Assembly (NCBI RefSeq): GCF_963675165.1
Contig: NC_087384.1
Coordinates: forward strand, 4,767,182-4,831,181
Source of the DNA: Halichondria panicea
Lineage: Eukaryota; Porifera; Demospongiae; Suberitida; Halichondriidae
Length of the DNA: 64,000 nucleotides
Direction: 5' to 3'
This document shows positions 1-12,826 of this stretch, in pieces. How positions within the stretch are numbered: position 1 is the stretch's first letter; every line of letters starts with the position of its first letter. A model generated the notes under the pieces. The model saw only the letters and a list, made by a program, of their open reading frames with translations. It made no database searches and had not been told where the DNA came from. A program made the position numbers and the translations under genes.

Positions 1-3000
1 ACTCTGTCTGTGATGGACACCTGCTGCTGCACTTTGTCTCTCTTCTCCCCCTCCGTCTGACCAGACAACCAACTCACCACCCACGGGTAGAAATTGGCCG
101 TCACACCACTAAACCCGCTGCAAGGAGGTGATCAATGGGTCATACGTATGTAAAACACACAATCCTTAAAGAAGAGTGCAGAATGAATTAAGACAGGTAG
201 AAGTTTCACACTACAGTAGCTAATGCCCCCGTAAAAAAAACTAACAGCTAGCAATGAGGTCATTGTGTTGCTATTAAAGCAAACAATATGATTCAGCATG
301 ACACTATCAATTAATAGTGTGAGGAGACAATACTCCGTACAATACGAGTAGTGACTCACCCTCCTCCATTGTCTACACATGTACTGATAAACTGGGCCTT
401 GGCAGTGAAAAACCTGAGTGGAGAACAAATGTAATAAACTGCACACACATTGCTGGCCACGTAACAAATCTATATGCTTAAACTACAATGTAGTACTCAG
501 TACTTGAGAAAGTCGTACGTTCATGCAAAACGTTACTCAATGTGAGTACCTTGCATAAGAGCCATCCCATAAAATGATTAAGTAACTCTGGATTTTACGT
601 ACAGTACGTACTATTTTATACTCGAGTTTTTTCTTGCATGACAGTAAAAATAATCTGATAACCCACATAAACTAAACCTTTCCATCTTACATTAAAGTAT
701 CGATCAGTAACAAACCAGTTTTTGTTGGAGGGTTTATAATCACGTTATGTTGTCAAGGTTATAAGCGTGTAATAAAAGTCATACAGTGACAGTCCCTTCC
801 GTGTTAATTAAATGATCAGGGCATGATTTGGTAAGGGGTTGTCGTGATATAAAACACGTATATAATAGCATAATAATCCTTGTAATATACAGCCACAAGC
901 ACGAGGGCGAGTTGCTCTCATGCTATATCTATTACGTCTGAATGATTTTGGTAGAATGATGTGTTTTGAAAAGGATACACATGTGCATGTGGGAATAACT
1001 TCCACCAAGAGTCATTAACTTCCATACATTCCTTATTATAATAATAGTGGCTATACAATAATTATCAGAGCAGTATCAATGCAATAATGTGAGAAGTATT
1101 CGACAGAATGCCCGACCACTGATATACATACATGTACGTATAGCATCAGAGGGGTATGTACCGATTGAGTGTCAGAAAGAATTAATGTCCCTGACGGAAT
1201 ACTATCCCATGCCCAGCTAGAGAGTGGGCTATCAGATAAATTATAGACGTACAATGTACAGTATTAGGTTTCAGTGATTATTATGGAGCTAGTGACCCAC
1301 ACTAAATTTAGGATAAGGGGAAAAAACAATACACACAGTTAAAATGTGTGTCATATTGACTGGGAAAGAACCAATAGTACTACTGAATATGCTGATCAGA
1401 GGCTGCGGCTACAAATGTTTCATTTTCCTGAGAAGGCTACAATTCGACAGATTGAGGCCATTGTTCAAGAGAGGCATTTATTAAGCCCCAGCTAATTCAA
1501 CAACCTTTAGTTTGTCATCAAAAGTTATTTTCACCTGCACAAACTCGAACTCTACCATAAGAAAGTCTTTCATGTACATGTACATGTACCAGTATTGATA
1601 TGGTTGCCACGTGCAGAGACATAGCCACAAAGTTCACTGAGGCTACTATTTGAGAGCGGCTTCTATTGCACTAGCTGAAGATGGGCTGTAGGGAGGCTAC
1701 TATTTGAGTGTGACCTTCATACAAGAGCAGCCTCTGATCAAGCATATACGGTAGTTACTTTACATAAATGGTGTGTCACACAGGCTAACAATGTACACCC
1801 TATGTATAAGTGTTACTCACTTGAGTGGTGTGTTAGGCACAGACTGGGCAGCTCTGAGTTTCGAGAGCATAGTATCCACTTGGAGAGAGGTGTCTTTGTG
1901 GAACACAAACCTCCCAGTGCCTGCAACCCAGCGAATCATCTCCAGAGTAAGCCACCTGGAATAAACAATGACACAGTTCCATTGATACAGCATACCTACA
2001 TGTATGTATACATAACACTTTTGTGCACACACTAGTTTGAATTTGAAAAGTTAGGTCAGGTGATAAAAGTATGGGGTATAGACTCTAATGCACAAAACCC
2101 TTGCATGCTTCTAGAGCACCGCTTAAAAGAAGCCAGACAACAGGTGAGACACTACCTGTCAGCAAGCAGTTACTAGAGAAGGACTAGATTTACAAGAAGA
2201 GAAAGGGTTAGCTGTGAGAATGTAGAAGCGTTAAGACTCGGAAAAAGCCACCCACATAAGTTATACATAAAGAATAGCCGCTAATTTCATGGAACAAAAT
2301 TTCACGGTTTTCGCGGATTGACCTCTATCCTCGAAAATAATTTTGAGCAATCTATGAAATGTTTGCTCCTCAAAAATAAAACACTATACGGTATCCGTAT
2401 AACTACTGTAGTAGTGACATGCCTAAGAGGGATGAGTTTCGAAACAAACTAGCTGACACAAAGCTAACATTCTACAGGCTACAGCTTAGAGCTTACTTGA
2501 CGAGTGGCTCAAAATGACACATTGTAATTGTACATGCATGTACCTTGCTTGGGGTACTGGTGTCTCGTACAGTCCCAGTGGGAGGTCTCCAGTCACCTCC
2601 ATCAGCTTCTTGCAGTTTCCTAGCCACACTTCATCACTCTGTAAGGGTACACGCATGGGCAAATTAATAGCAAATGATTTTGACTAGAACCACAAGCAAT
2701 TTCTCATAAAACAATACCGACATCTGGAAAAAACTCTCACTGTCTACATGATCGACACTGTGTTTGCTGTTTAGAGCTACATGTGTACAATGGTAGATTT
2801 CACAATTCTTTCGTATATATATGTACTGTATTTACTTGATTAAACGCCCGGGTGTTTATTTCCTAGCAGCATCTGTAGAGGGGGCGTTTAAACGAGATGG
2901 GCGCTTATTCGAAAGGGGCGTTTATTGTTTTGTCTACTTCAAACTCTTGCTCATCAGCAGTTATTATGCTCTTTTTGGCTGCTACCACAGCTCTCAGCTT

Positions 3001-4154
3001 CAATCTTAAGTCGTAAGAGTGGTGTTTTTCCCTCTGTGTCCTCTCTGCCATCATAAATAGTATCTATTTATTCTATGCTGCCATTGTTTCAGCTGGTTCC
3101 ACGTGCTAATTCAGCTCCACCCATAGTGCCACGCCCCATACATGGGCGATTATTTAAGAGGGGCGTTTATTGATAGAGACAGCTTTTACCATGGGCGTTT
3201 AAACGAGATGGGCGTTTAATCAAGCAGGGCGTTTAATCAAGTAAATACAGTACATGTATACTAGTACACAAAGCTGACAAGCAATTTCTGTATTGTCTTT
3301 GAACCTAAAATGTACAGATTATCATGATACTCATAGTTGTGTTGTATTGATGCTGTACGTTCTGTACCTCATCCATTCGAGCAATCTGATTAGTGATTAT
3401 GACCACGACATCGACGAATTTCCCCATCTCATTCATCAGTCGAGCTTGTTCCTCCAGCCCACCCTCAAAGGTTGCCCCGGCCACCACAGGGACACGCCCA
3501 GCAGCCTTCTCAGCCACTCGCTTAGCTATTGCTACACGTTCTTCATTACTTAGCTGCAGGTGAGGTATAATTTTAATAAAATATGGGTAGTTACCATTAA
3601 TGCCCTACTTAAATCATGCAAGTGATTATTTAGTTTCTTGAAATTCTGAGACCATGGAGGCTAAAGAATTTTTAAATGTAACACACCCATAATTTTGATG
3701 CCTATTCGGTTTGTACCTCTCATGCACTCACTTGGAACATTTCACTGGAGAGACAGACGGAGAAGATACCACCGACTCCAGACCGTATGTACCACTCAGT
3801 CAGGACTGCACAGGGAGACAAAATATCATTTGGTGCATGCATGATATCCACTAGAATCTAAATAAAGTACTTGCAAGAATAATCAGCACTGCAAACATGA
3901 ACTTTTAAGAGGTCGCCGCGTTGCATACCTTAATTATAATACTCTCAATGCACATACTTTAATAGCTCAATACACAGTCGTGTCTTACTGTCCAAAGTGT
4001 CCCAATCTACAGACTTTTTTTCATCATCCAAGAAGGGGGTGATCATTGTGGGGTAGGCTCCACTCGGTAGCTGCTTGATACTCATGGCTCTGTATGCTAT
4101 TAGTGGAGCTCTGGCCGTGGGGAGAAGTCTTTTGCAGAGGAGAGGTAGCAGCAT
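1..4154 (-). CDS. DapA/HOGA/NPL-family class I aldolase (3' end outside window)
   Basis: Seven phase-consistent exons read on the minus strand: 4154-3989, 3805-3732, 3553-3368, 2638-2544, 1955-1821, 413-360 and 117-1, the last running off the window. They encode about 275 residues. The family is the (beta/alpha)8 pyruvate-type lyases that form a Schiff base (dihydrodipicolinate synthase, 4-hydroxy-2-oxoglutarate aldolase, N-acetylneuraminate lyase). Visible family features are PTMITPF near the N-terminus, GVGGIFSVCLSSE, VVAGATFEGG, the tyrosine segment PLGLYETPVP, and FVFHKDTS, whose Lys is the expected Schiff-base residue, followed by GFSGVTANFYP. The N-terminus (MLLPLLCKRLLPTARAPL) is basic and hydrophobic like a mitochondrial presequence, which fits HOGA1-type localisation, but the YETPVP wording is closer to bacterial-type DapA relatives than to vertebrate HOGA1. 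Substrate cannot be assigned. The gene is head-to-head with beta-adaptin. Confidence 0.85.
2822..3254. mobile_element. MITE with perfect 28-bp terminal inverted repeats
   Basis: A 433-bp element in the intron between aldolase exons 3 and 4. Its ends are perfect 28-bp inverted repeats (2822-2849 and 3227-3254), beginning TGTACTGTATTTACTTGATT. The subterminal word GGGCGTTTAAACGAGATGGG is repeated in both halves. No transposase is encoded, so this is a non-autonomous DNA transposon. Confidence 0.85.
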
Positions 4155-4411
4155 GACTTTAGTGATTGGTAAAGATCGCTAAAAGGAGCAACGCCCTCTT
4201 TCTGGAGAGAGGGCGTGGCTGTTCAAAATTTCGGTTAATTAGAACATTTAGGTTCTTTGCAAAGATTTATAAAGCAAGGGTCTTCAAAACTGAGCTTTCT
4301 TTGGACTTGACTGTTTTTCTGTAGCTGGTAAGTAAAAACAAATCATGTGCGAGAGAACCTATGCTACTATTTCTGTCTGCAGTTGACGACACAGACATTT
4401 GAGCAGCCAGT
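4155..4411. promoter_or_regulatory. Shared head-to-head promoter, aldolase / beta-adaptin
   Basis: Only 257 bp separate the two start codons, and this includes a beta-adaptin 5' UTR exon ending at 4327 (donor GTAAGT) with its acceptor ending at 4382. Any promoter must therefore be bidirectional or overlapping. A hairpin-forming inverted repeat, ACGCCCTCT...AGAGGGCGT, lies at 4191-4216. No TATA box is obvious. Confidence 0.5.
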
Positions 4412-7400
4412 ATGACTGATGCCAAGTACTTCACTACCACCAAGAAGGGTACTACCTCTAAGACTCACTATACTCATAATTAGCCCCACTGATCATTAGG
4501 CTAGAAATCATTAAAAGATTTTTACACAACCAGGTCACAATAGTCTCCCTATTGATCTGAGAAATATTATTAAGGGTTGTGACGTACGTACGTACAGATT
4601 AGCCTCGATTCCAGGCAAACGGCCTAGTATGCATATGTGTCTCAATACCAAAATTTGTAGTGTATTTGTCCGTATTCTTATTCTACATTTAGATTTGTAA
4701 TCGGTCTAGTGAGGGTACCAGCCTCTTTAGGCCAGAGATTGTTTTTCATAAACCACTTCCCAGGCGGTCATTATTATCCGTTTCACTCATAATGATGTCA
4801 TTATACAAAAATAGTGCTAAATCTATTTACCTAGCTGCTACGCACTTGTTTTATGCTTTCTCTGATGTTGAGATCCACCATTTATATGGTGATCAGAGGA
4901 ACTAGGTCATCAATAAACGTGGAGAGCCAATTGTCCCACACTACAGTCTGCAGAAATGCACTTAGAAATAATTGACCTTAGGTACATGACGATGTTGTTT
5001 TTTTATATTTCGTGTACTAGATTACCTCTTTCTTTATAACTAACCACCACCCTGTTGCATGCTCAAGTTCTACAGAGAGTTTTACTTTACTATTGAGTAC
5101 ACACGTGTACAAATAGTGAATACTGGTTCCTCTTTTCGGGGATTGGAATCGAGGCTATCTACAGGTGTACAATGTAGATAGCATATCTAATGCTAGACGA
5201 GATACGAGATAATTTACCAAGGCTTATATTAAACAGAAATGTTTCCGCTGATTATGGCTTGCAATAAATCTGAAGCGTCGCTAACTCCTTTAAAACTTCA
5301 GAATATTGTCACGTACCGTATAGCGCAACATTTTCGAGGCACTTATATTTCGTGGAATGGCCTCTAAAAGCATCGTTGCACAATGTTCGTGGATTGACTG
5401 CTTACCGGAAGCCACGCCTTTAATCTTTGCACGTTATAGCAGATAATTCTAAAAATTTTGTGGACTTATTGCTGACCCACGAAATCAGCAAAAATTAAGC
5501 CCCTCAAAAATTTTGCGCTATACGGTATACTATTAATATTTGTTATTTCAGGTGAGCTCGCTGAGATGAAGGCAGACCTTCAGAGTGACAAGAAAGAGAA
5601 GAAAAAAGAGGCAGTCAAGAAGATCATTGCCAGTATGACTGTTGGCAAAGATGTCAGGTGAGCTGCCACTGTCAATTTGTGGTGTATGTTTACATGAGGG
5701 GAACATTTATAGTACACACGTATGTACATGCATGTAGTTTGTTTTGTTAACTACATGTATTAGGCATGCGGCAGATTTTGTGTTTGGTCTGAAAAAGAGC
5801 GTGTTGTTTTCATTATGTACCACATGTACACTGCACATGTGGCATGCAGTGATGTCTAGTGTAACTCTATAGGCTCTCAATTCCACTCTGATTATCCATT
5901 ACGCCCACCACAGGTCATGTGAGGCCTTATATTCATCACACTAAGAGTTTATGAATGTCCCTACCCACAAACACACACACACACAGTTCTCTATTCGCCG
6001 ACGTAGTCAACTGCATGCAAACGGATAACCTCGAGTTGAAGAAACTGGTGTACCTATACCTGATGAACTATGCCAAGACTCAACCAGACCTTGCCATTCT
6101 GGCTGTGAACACCTTCTCCAAGGACTGCGAGGACCCGAACCCTCTCATTAGGGCTCTGGCTGTGCGAACCATGGGCTGCATTAGGGTGGACAAAATCACC
6201 GAGTATCTCTGTGAGCCCCTCAGGAAATGTCTCAAGGTGAAGCTACATGTAGTAGGTGGTTAGCTAGCTGTACATGTATGGAACTGGATGGTGGGAATAC
6301 ACGTGCATGTACTAATTAGTATCTATGTACGGTTGCTGTGCTTCTTGCCCACAATAATGTGACAAACCTCAAGATTTCCCCCTCAAACTGTACAGTTTCA
6401 CCTTACTGTGTACATGTAATCTGTGTATAGACTACCTTATGCAATTATTATACCATTCAATTTTGTATCAGAAGGCCAGTATGATTACATGTGATTACTT
6501 CTTCCATGCCACAGGATGATGACCCCTATGTGCGTAAGACTGCAGCTGTGTGTGTGGCCAAGTTGCACGACATCAACAACCAGCTGGTGGAGGACCAAGG
6601 CTTTCTAGACCTGCTCAAGGACCTCCTATCAGACTCCACCCCCATGGTTGTTGCCAATGCCGTCGCTGCCCTTGCTGAGATTGGGGAGGTCTCCCCCACT
6701 GGTGAGTGCCTAGTGTTTGTACTGTTCCATCGCACAAACGTTACATTGTGTTAGTGTGAGTAAGGTAGTAGTGTTTAGTTGACAGCAAACTGATTTGTTA
6801 TTCTGTCATTCTTGTGTTTATATAACGCTATAAATGCATAACTTGTACGTTAGTATAATGTACGTTTACAGGACATTCTACATACTTTCTACTGGACGTA
6901 TACATAGCTCTATTTCTTTAATACATGTATACTTTGTACCCTTATTTGCTACAAAATGTACATGTGCTACTACTACAAACTCACCTCCTCCAGCTGCTGC
7001 CCTGACTGACCTGGACATGCCCACCATCAACAAGCTGCTCACTGCCCTCAATGAGTGCACAGAGTGGGGCCAAGTGTTCATCCTCGACTCTCTCTCTAAC
7101 TACTCACCAGAGAGTGAGCAGGAGGCCCAAAACGTTTGTGAACGTGTCACACCTCGCCTCTCACACGCCAATGCAGCTGTTGTCCTCTCTGCTGTTAAGG
7201 TACATGTACATATAGCCACTGTGAATGCATACTGATAGTAATGTGATTTAGTACTTGAGCTCAAGACTGTAGAAAGAGAACCATCTCATTCATAATTATA
7301 AGAGTGGCTCGATGTCTGTATTTGAGGTCTAACGTGTGCCATGCCATGCAGGTGCTCATGAGGTTCATGGAGGTTCTCTCTTCTGATTCCTCTTACTTCA

Positions 7401-10400
7401 CCCAATTGACTAAGAAGCTGGCTCCCCCACTTGTGACACTGCTCTCTGCTGAACCTGAAATCCAATTTGTTGCTCTCAGGAACATCAATTTGATTGTCCA
7501 AAAGAGGTAACAAAACTTGAAAAAATTATAACACAATGTGTAAAAAAAATTAACTGTGGAGAATCCGGGTATCGATCCCGGTACCTCTCGCATGCTAAGC
7601 GAGCGCTCTACCATTTGAGCTAATCCCCCAGTCATGTCTAAATGATTGCATTCACTGCATTTATCTTGTGCTACTCACTGCAGACCTGACATTCTGAAGG
7701 AGGACATCAAGGTTTTCTTTGTCAAGTACAATGACCCTATCTACGTGAAACTGGAGAAGTTGGACATCATGATTCGCCTAGCCACTCCTGCAAACATTGG
7801 CAATGTTTTGGCAGAGCTGAAAGAGTGAGTAGTACTATAATCGTAGTGTATCATGCAGCAGTATAGTTGTACAAGGTGATACTAGAGTGGATTGTGCCAT
7901 TTAGGCCACTTTTTAAAATATTCTGTTGAGCTTGAGCAGTATATCCCTACTAGCTGTTGGTATACCTCATCATAAGAAAATATTTACATTTATACGACAC
8001 ACACTAGGTATGCGGCCGAGGTGGATGTGGACTTTGTGCGTAAATCAGTGCGTGCGATTGGTCGATGTGCCATCAAGGTGGAGTCAGCCTCTGAGCGTTG
8101 TGTCAGCACCCTGGTGGAACTTATCCAGACAAAGGTGGGCGAGTAAAACATACACGTCAGGTTACCTTCTTGAGAAGGAAAGTGAAGTAGTTTAGTGTCA
8201 TGTTGTAATCTGTGTTCTTTGTGTACTATTCAAGGTAGATATGTAGTACATCAGCCAGGTGCAAAAACATACATACAAGTGTATCACATGATGTACTATA
8301 CAATAGTAAAAGTTTAACTGCTTTGTGCATTAACATGGGGGGTGATATCTACACTGTTCTTTTCCGTTGATACTCTTTTCTGTGAGTAGGTGACATATGT
8401 GGTTCAAGAAGCTGTGGTGGTGATAAAGGATATCTTCAGAAAGTATCCCAACAAGTATGAGAGCATCATCTCCACACTCTGTGAGAATCTGGACTCCCTC
8501 GATGAACCAGAGGCCAGGTTAGAGTTATAATTAATATAAATTATCATCATTCTGTATACTGTGCTTCTTTGTAAAAGACAAGACAATGTTTTGAATGTAC
8601 ATGGCCATTGTGTTGTGCCTTGAAATTAAACCTGTTTGGTTTACGTCCTTGGGGGTATACATGTACACGTACGTGTATGTCGTTTCAATTCTATCAGTCT
8701 ACACAAAATTAATGGAGTGTCTGTACATTACTGATGTGTGTACATGTTTGTACAGCTTCTGCTTTTGACTGTGTTATTGCTTTCTGCACAGAGCCTCCAT
8801 GATCTGGATCCTGGGTGAGTACTGCGACCGTATTGACAATGTCGATGAACTACTCAGCTCCTTCGTGGAGAACTTCCACGACGAGAACGCACAAGTCCAA
8901 CTGCAACTCCTCACTTCAACCGTCAAGCTCTTCCTCAAACGACCAGCTGACACCCAGGAGCTGGTACAGAGCGTGCTCAGCCTGGCCACGCAGGACAGTG
9001 ACAACCCTGACCTGCGAGACAGGGGCTACATCTACTGGAGACTGCTCTCCACTGATCCGGCAGCCGCTAAAGACGTGGTGCTGGCTGAGAAACCGACCAT
9101 CTCTGAGGAAACTGACCTTCTCGAGCCTGGCCTGTTGGACGAGCTCATCTGCCATATATCGACCCTTGCTTCAGTGTATCATAAGCCGCCATCTGCGTTT
9201 GTGGAGGGCAAGGTGCCTGTCAAGAGAATGACCCTCCAACCAAGAGCTGAGCCGTAAGTTGGTTATGTGTAACTGTTGCAAGTTGATGTTTGTAGTATTT
9301 TCATGTACGCATATTGGTACAGTACACATGCTTTTCAATCTTACTGTGTTTCTTACTGTGTTGTATATCTTCGCCCTCATGTACAGTGTATACATGTACA
9401 GTGTTAAATGTATATACTAGTTGCTGTACTACTGAGTTGTTAATGCACCTCTTCTTACATGTACCTCACCCTTTCCTCCAGTTCGTCTTCCCAGTCTACT
9501 GAGGAGCAAGCTCCTGCTGCGATACAGCCGACGGTGATCCAGGCCGATCAGGGAGGGGACAATCTGCTCATAGGAGACCTTCTCTCTCTGGACATTGGCT
9601 CCAATCCAGCAGCTCCTGTTGACCTAGGTGAGTATTTATTACTGGCTTTAGTGGCAGTGTACGATGGTTTGTAGTGGTAGTGTACGGGGGTTTGTAGTGG
9701 CGAGGTGGTTTGAAGTACGTACAATGCATGTAATTACAATTTTGAAAACTGTGCCACGCCCAATTTCATGGTGCATAATTGCGTGTGCAAACATTGTACA
9801 TATACACGTAGATCTCTATCTGTCGATGTATAGTACCGTATTACTAGAATGTTTTGCGAGCATCAAACATTTGCGAATTTTGCGAGGGTTGATCAATTTG
9901 CAACAATAAAATCCACAAAACCTAATTAAGTAAATCCTTGCCAGAACGGAATAGTTAGATCGCAAAGGGTCAAATTTTCTGCTGATTTGGCTCATTCGCA
10001 AAGGTTTTTCACCAGCAAAATATTCTAGTAATATTTACGGTACTGATCTTCATGTTTTCAGGTGGAGGAAGTCTTGCTGATCTTCTAAGTTCTGACCTGT
10101 CTGGACTACAGGTGGGTTCAGTACCTACCCGTACAACTGTACACATACATGTACTGTTAGTGTAGTAATATAAACCACAAATATCACGGATTTTCTATCT
10201 CCCAGTTTGATCCAATGGCGTCCACTGGCCTTGGTTTCCAGCCTCCTATGAGTATGGCTGCGCCTGTATCTAGTGGTGGGGGGCTGGACTTCCTGGGAGG
10301 TCTGGGAGGATTTGGAGGAATGGGAGGAATGGGTGTCGGCAGTAGCAGCGGACCCACATTCTACACCCCACCTAAAGAGGTAAGCTGAGTGTTGATACTA

Positions 10401-12574
10401 GCTGAGGCACGTACACTGTACAGTAGAACAAATTGAGGTGGAGCACTCCATTAAAAGAGCTGCATTTTATAGTCCTTGGAGACGTGTGTGTTGATGTGAA
10501 ATTCTATGGGAGCCTAACATCCCAAAGACAATTAACAGATGCGCTACATTGTATATACGTTACAGTAGCATCTGTTGTCTTTAATTTTCTATAGAAATAA
10601 ACATAGCCGTTTCTCTAGAACCATTTTAACTGTTCTGAAATGGGTACTATAAACATATCCATCTGTCTGTTACATGTGTGTAGAAAAAGAATGAAACTGT
10701 ACATGTACATAATTGAAATTACTCAACTGTCTTCTCCAGGTGTGGATTAATGCTCAGACTGGCAAGGGCATGGAAATCAGTGGGACATTCCGTCGTGCTG
10801 CTGGTCAGATATTTGCCGACATGACATTCACCAACAGGGCCCTCATGCCAATGGGAGACTTTGCCATCCAGTTTAACAAGAACAGGTAAGTGAGTTATAT
10901 GGCAGTCCAGAGTCCAGTAACTCTATCGGGCCATTACTGAAACAACTTTTTTTCAAGGGAGCCCTTCCTCTTACGTGCATGTACAGTATTTAGCTTTTTT
11001 GTTGTTTGTGTGTGTGTACGTATAGTGCAGATTATGTAGTATGTATATGCATGTACATTGTATATCACACGTATATGCTATATATCACAGGTATGTGATA
11101 TGTAGCACAGGTGGATTGCAAATTTGCAATACACCTGTGCTACATACAAGACATTTATGTCTTGTATGTAGCTGTGGCCCAGTACAGGAGAAACGTTTTA
11201 GGGAATATCCTTCCAATTAAAGTTTTTAAATTTTCGGCATTTCTATAGATGCCTAATTCCTGATAGGCAGGCTGAACATTTAGTCAACCAGTCGTTTCTT
11301 TTTTAGCCTTGCCTTACCTGTTTCTAAAAGATTCTTATATACTGAATGTACATGTACATGTACTCATTCTCTGCAGTTTTGGGCTGATAAACGGTGCTCC
11401 GTTGGTAGTCCAGACTCCATTGCTGCCCAACCAGCCTGCCAACACCAGTCTACTTATCAACCCTGGAGGAGGGGTCCAGAGAATGAACCCACTCACTCTG
11501 CTACAAGTGGCCATCAAGAATAACATTGGAGTGCACTATTTGGCCATTACTATGAATATGAACGTGCTCCTTCAGGAAGATGGGAAAATGGGTGAGTGAT
11601 CAATACTGTAGAACCCCCCTTGGTCCAGAGCCACGCCTAATTCTGTACGTAGTCCACCCACCCACTTAACTGATATACAGCTCCACAAATATACATGTAG
11701 GGCCCGTGATCATCTGTGCATACATGTATGTACACGTATATACATGTATATGAGAAATTACCAATGGTACTGGTCAATTACAATGTAGTCCATGTTGTAG
11801 AGAAAAAATTTATTGAGGTTCCAACTGTTATAATTGTGTAGATTCGTGTACATGTAGGAAGAAGGGGTATAATTGTACAAAGCACTTGACAATTGTGTGT
11901 TGTACATGTAGGTGATTCTGTCAAGTTCAAGCTATTGCCTTGTCTTGCATTCATTGATTAACCTTTAAAATGTCTACACAACGTACATGTACATACAGTT
12001 TACGTACATGTATTCGATAATGCACCTGTACTACTTCAAGTTATTCATTTTGTTGTCCTTTCCCAGAGAAAATGGAGTTCCTTGCCACCTGGAAGAACAT
12101 TCCAGCTCAGAACGAGTACCAATCCACCATCAACGTCTCTGCCAGCCCTGATGAGGTGGAGAAGAAACTAGAGGCTAACAATATCTTTAAGATAGCCAAT
12201 CGCGCTGTTGGTGACCAACAGCTCCTCTACATGTCCGCTAGCTTCATCAACAACATCAAGGTGTTGGCTGAGCTCAAGATATCTCCTGAAAATAGCATTC
12301 AGGTGAGAGATAGATGATTGTATATATCCATGTTTTGTGTTTCCCAATAAACAGACTGTATACATTTTAGAATTATTATGTACTGTATGTTTATGAATAT
12401 TCCAGGCAATTAGGACGTAAATTGTATTAAAACTGAACCTACTGTAGAAGCTTATTGTAGTTTAATCACAATTATTATGTTGTGTCTCCCGATTTTCAGC
12501 TTTCCCTGAAGACGGTAGTTGCTGATGTTGTGCCCGGCTTCCAGAAGATCATCAGCGACATCCTTAGTCAATAG
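4412..12574 (+). CDS. AP-1/AP-2 complex subunit beta (beta-adaptin)
   Basis: Seventeen coding exons: 4412-4448, 5552-5657, 5987-6236, 6515-6701, 6994-7199, 7352-7506, 7684-7824, 8008-8134, 8390-8517, 8792-9253, 9482-9627, 10062-10111, 10206-10379, 10740-10885, 11377-11591, 12067-12302 and 12500-12574. All phases agree and give 946 aa (human AP2B1 has 937). The large beta subunit of the clathrin adaptor binds clathrin and dileucine cargo at the plasma membrane or TGN. The trunk is nearly vertebrate in wording ([54 protein letters not shown]). A hinge rich in Gly, Ser and Asp (about residues 600-725) includes [11 protein letters not shown], like a clathrin box. The C-terminal ear runs from [10 protein letters not shown] to the stop. 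AP-1 and AP-2 beta cannot be separated here; one ancestral beta1/2 serving both complexes is plausible for an early animal. Confidence 0.97.
5314..5527. mobile_element. MITE with TACCGTATAGCGCAA inverted termini
   Basis: A 214-bp element in the first coding intron of beta-adaptin. The left end TACCGTATAGCGCAACATTT and the right end (reverse complement TACCGTATAGCGCAAAATTT) form terminal inverted repeats of about 25 bp. There is no coding capacity. Degenerate relatives with the same terminal wording or TTTTCG-rich interior appear near 2270-2400, 15612-15805, 40480-40610 and 58180-58390, so this is a local repeat family. Confidence 0.7.
7557..7629 (-). tRNA. tRNA-Ala (anticodon AGC)
   Basis: A 73-nt cloverleaf on the minus strand. 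The 5' end GGGGGATTAGCTCAAATGG supplies the acceptor strand and A box, the anticodon loop is CTTAGCATG with anticodon AGC, and the T arm CCGGGATCGATACCCGG has a 5-bp stem. The seven acceptor pairs, including two G-U, close onto a discriminator A. A run of eight T follows within about 20 nt (minus strand, across 7540-7550), suitable as a Pol III terminator. The gene lies antisense within the beta-adaptin intron 7507-7683. Confidence 0.96.
9837..10032. mobile_element. MITE with ATTACTAGAAT inverted ends
   Basis: An element of about 195 bp in a beta-adaptin intron. It begins TTACTAGAATGTTTTGCGAG and ends with the inverse, CAAAATATTCTAGTAA. An inverted, near full-length copy lies at 54646-54842, and a truncated copy at about 35955-36050 shares the TTGGCTCATTCGCAAAGGTT block. 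It has no coding capacity. Confidence 0.75.
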
Positions 12575-12826
12575 TTAAGCTTGTGGACTATTAGACTGAA
12601 AGAAACAGTGTACGTACGGCTACTTAGTATGCGATTTTGTATAGGGTTAGAGTTCATTTTGGGTTATACCGCATAGGTGTGTATTACTTTTATTATGACT
12701 AACAATTTTCTTCATGCTAAAAAATGCTATATAGTGTACAGTACTATAGTGCACATAAAACGGTATAAACACAGAGATCAACAGAAATCAACACAAGGTT
12801 TGTTTTTTGCTAACACGCAATCAATG
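12575..12826. other. Tail-to-tail spacer
   Basis: 252 bp between the stop codons of beta-adaptin (+) and the PhyH-like gene (-). It is AT-rich and must contain both 3' UTRs. I see no canonical AATAAA that I would assign with confidence. Confidence 0.4.
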
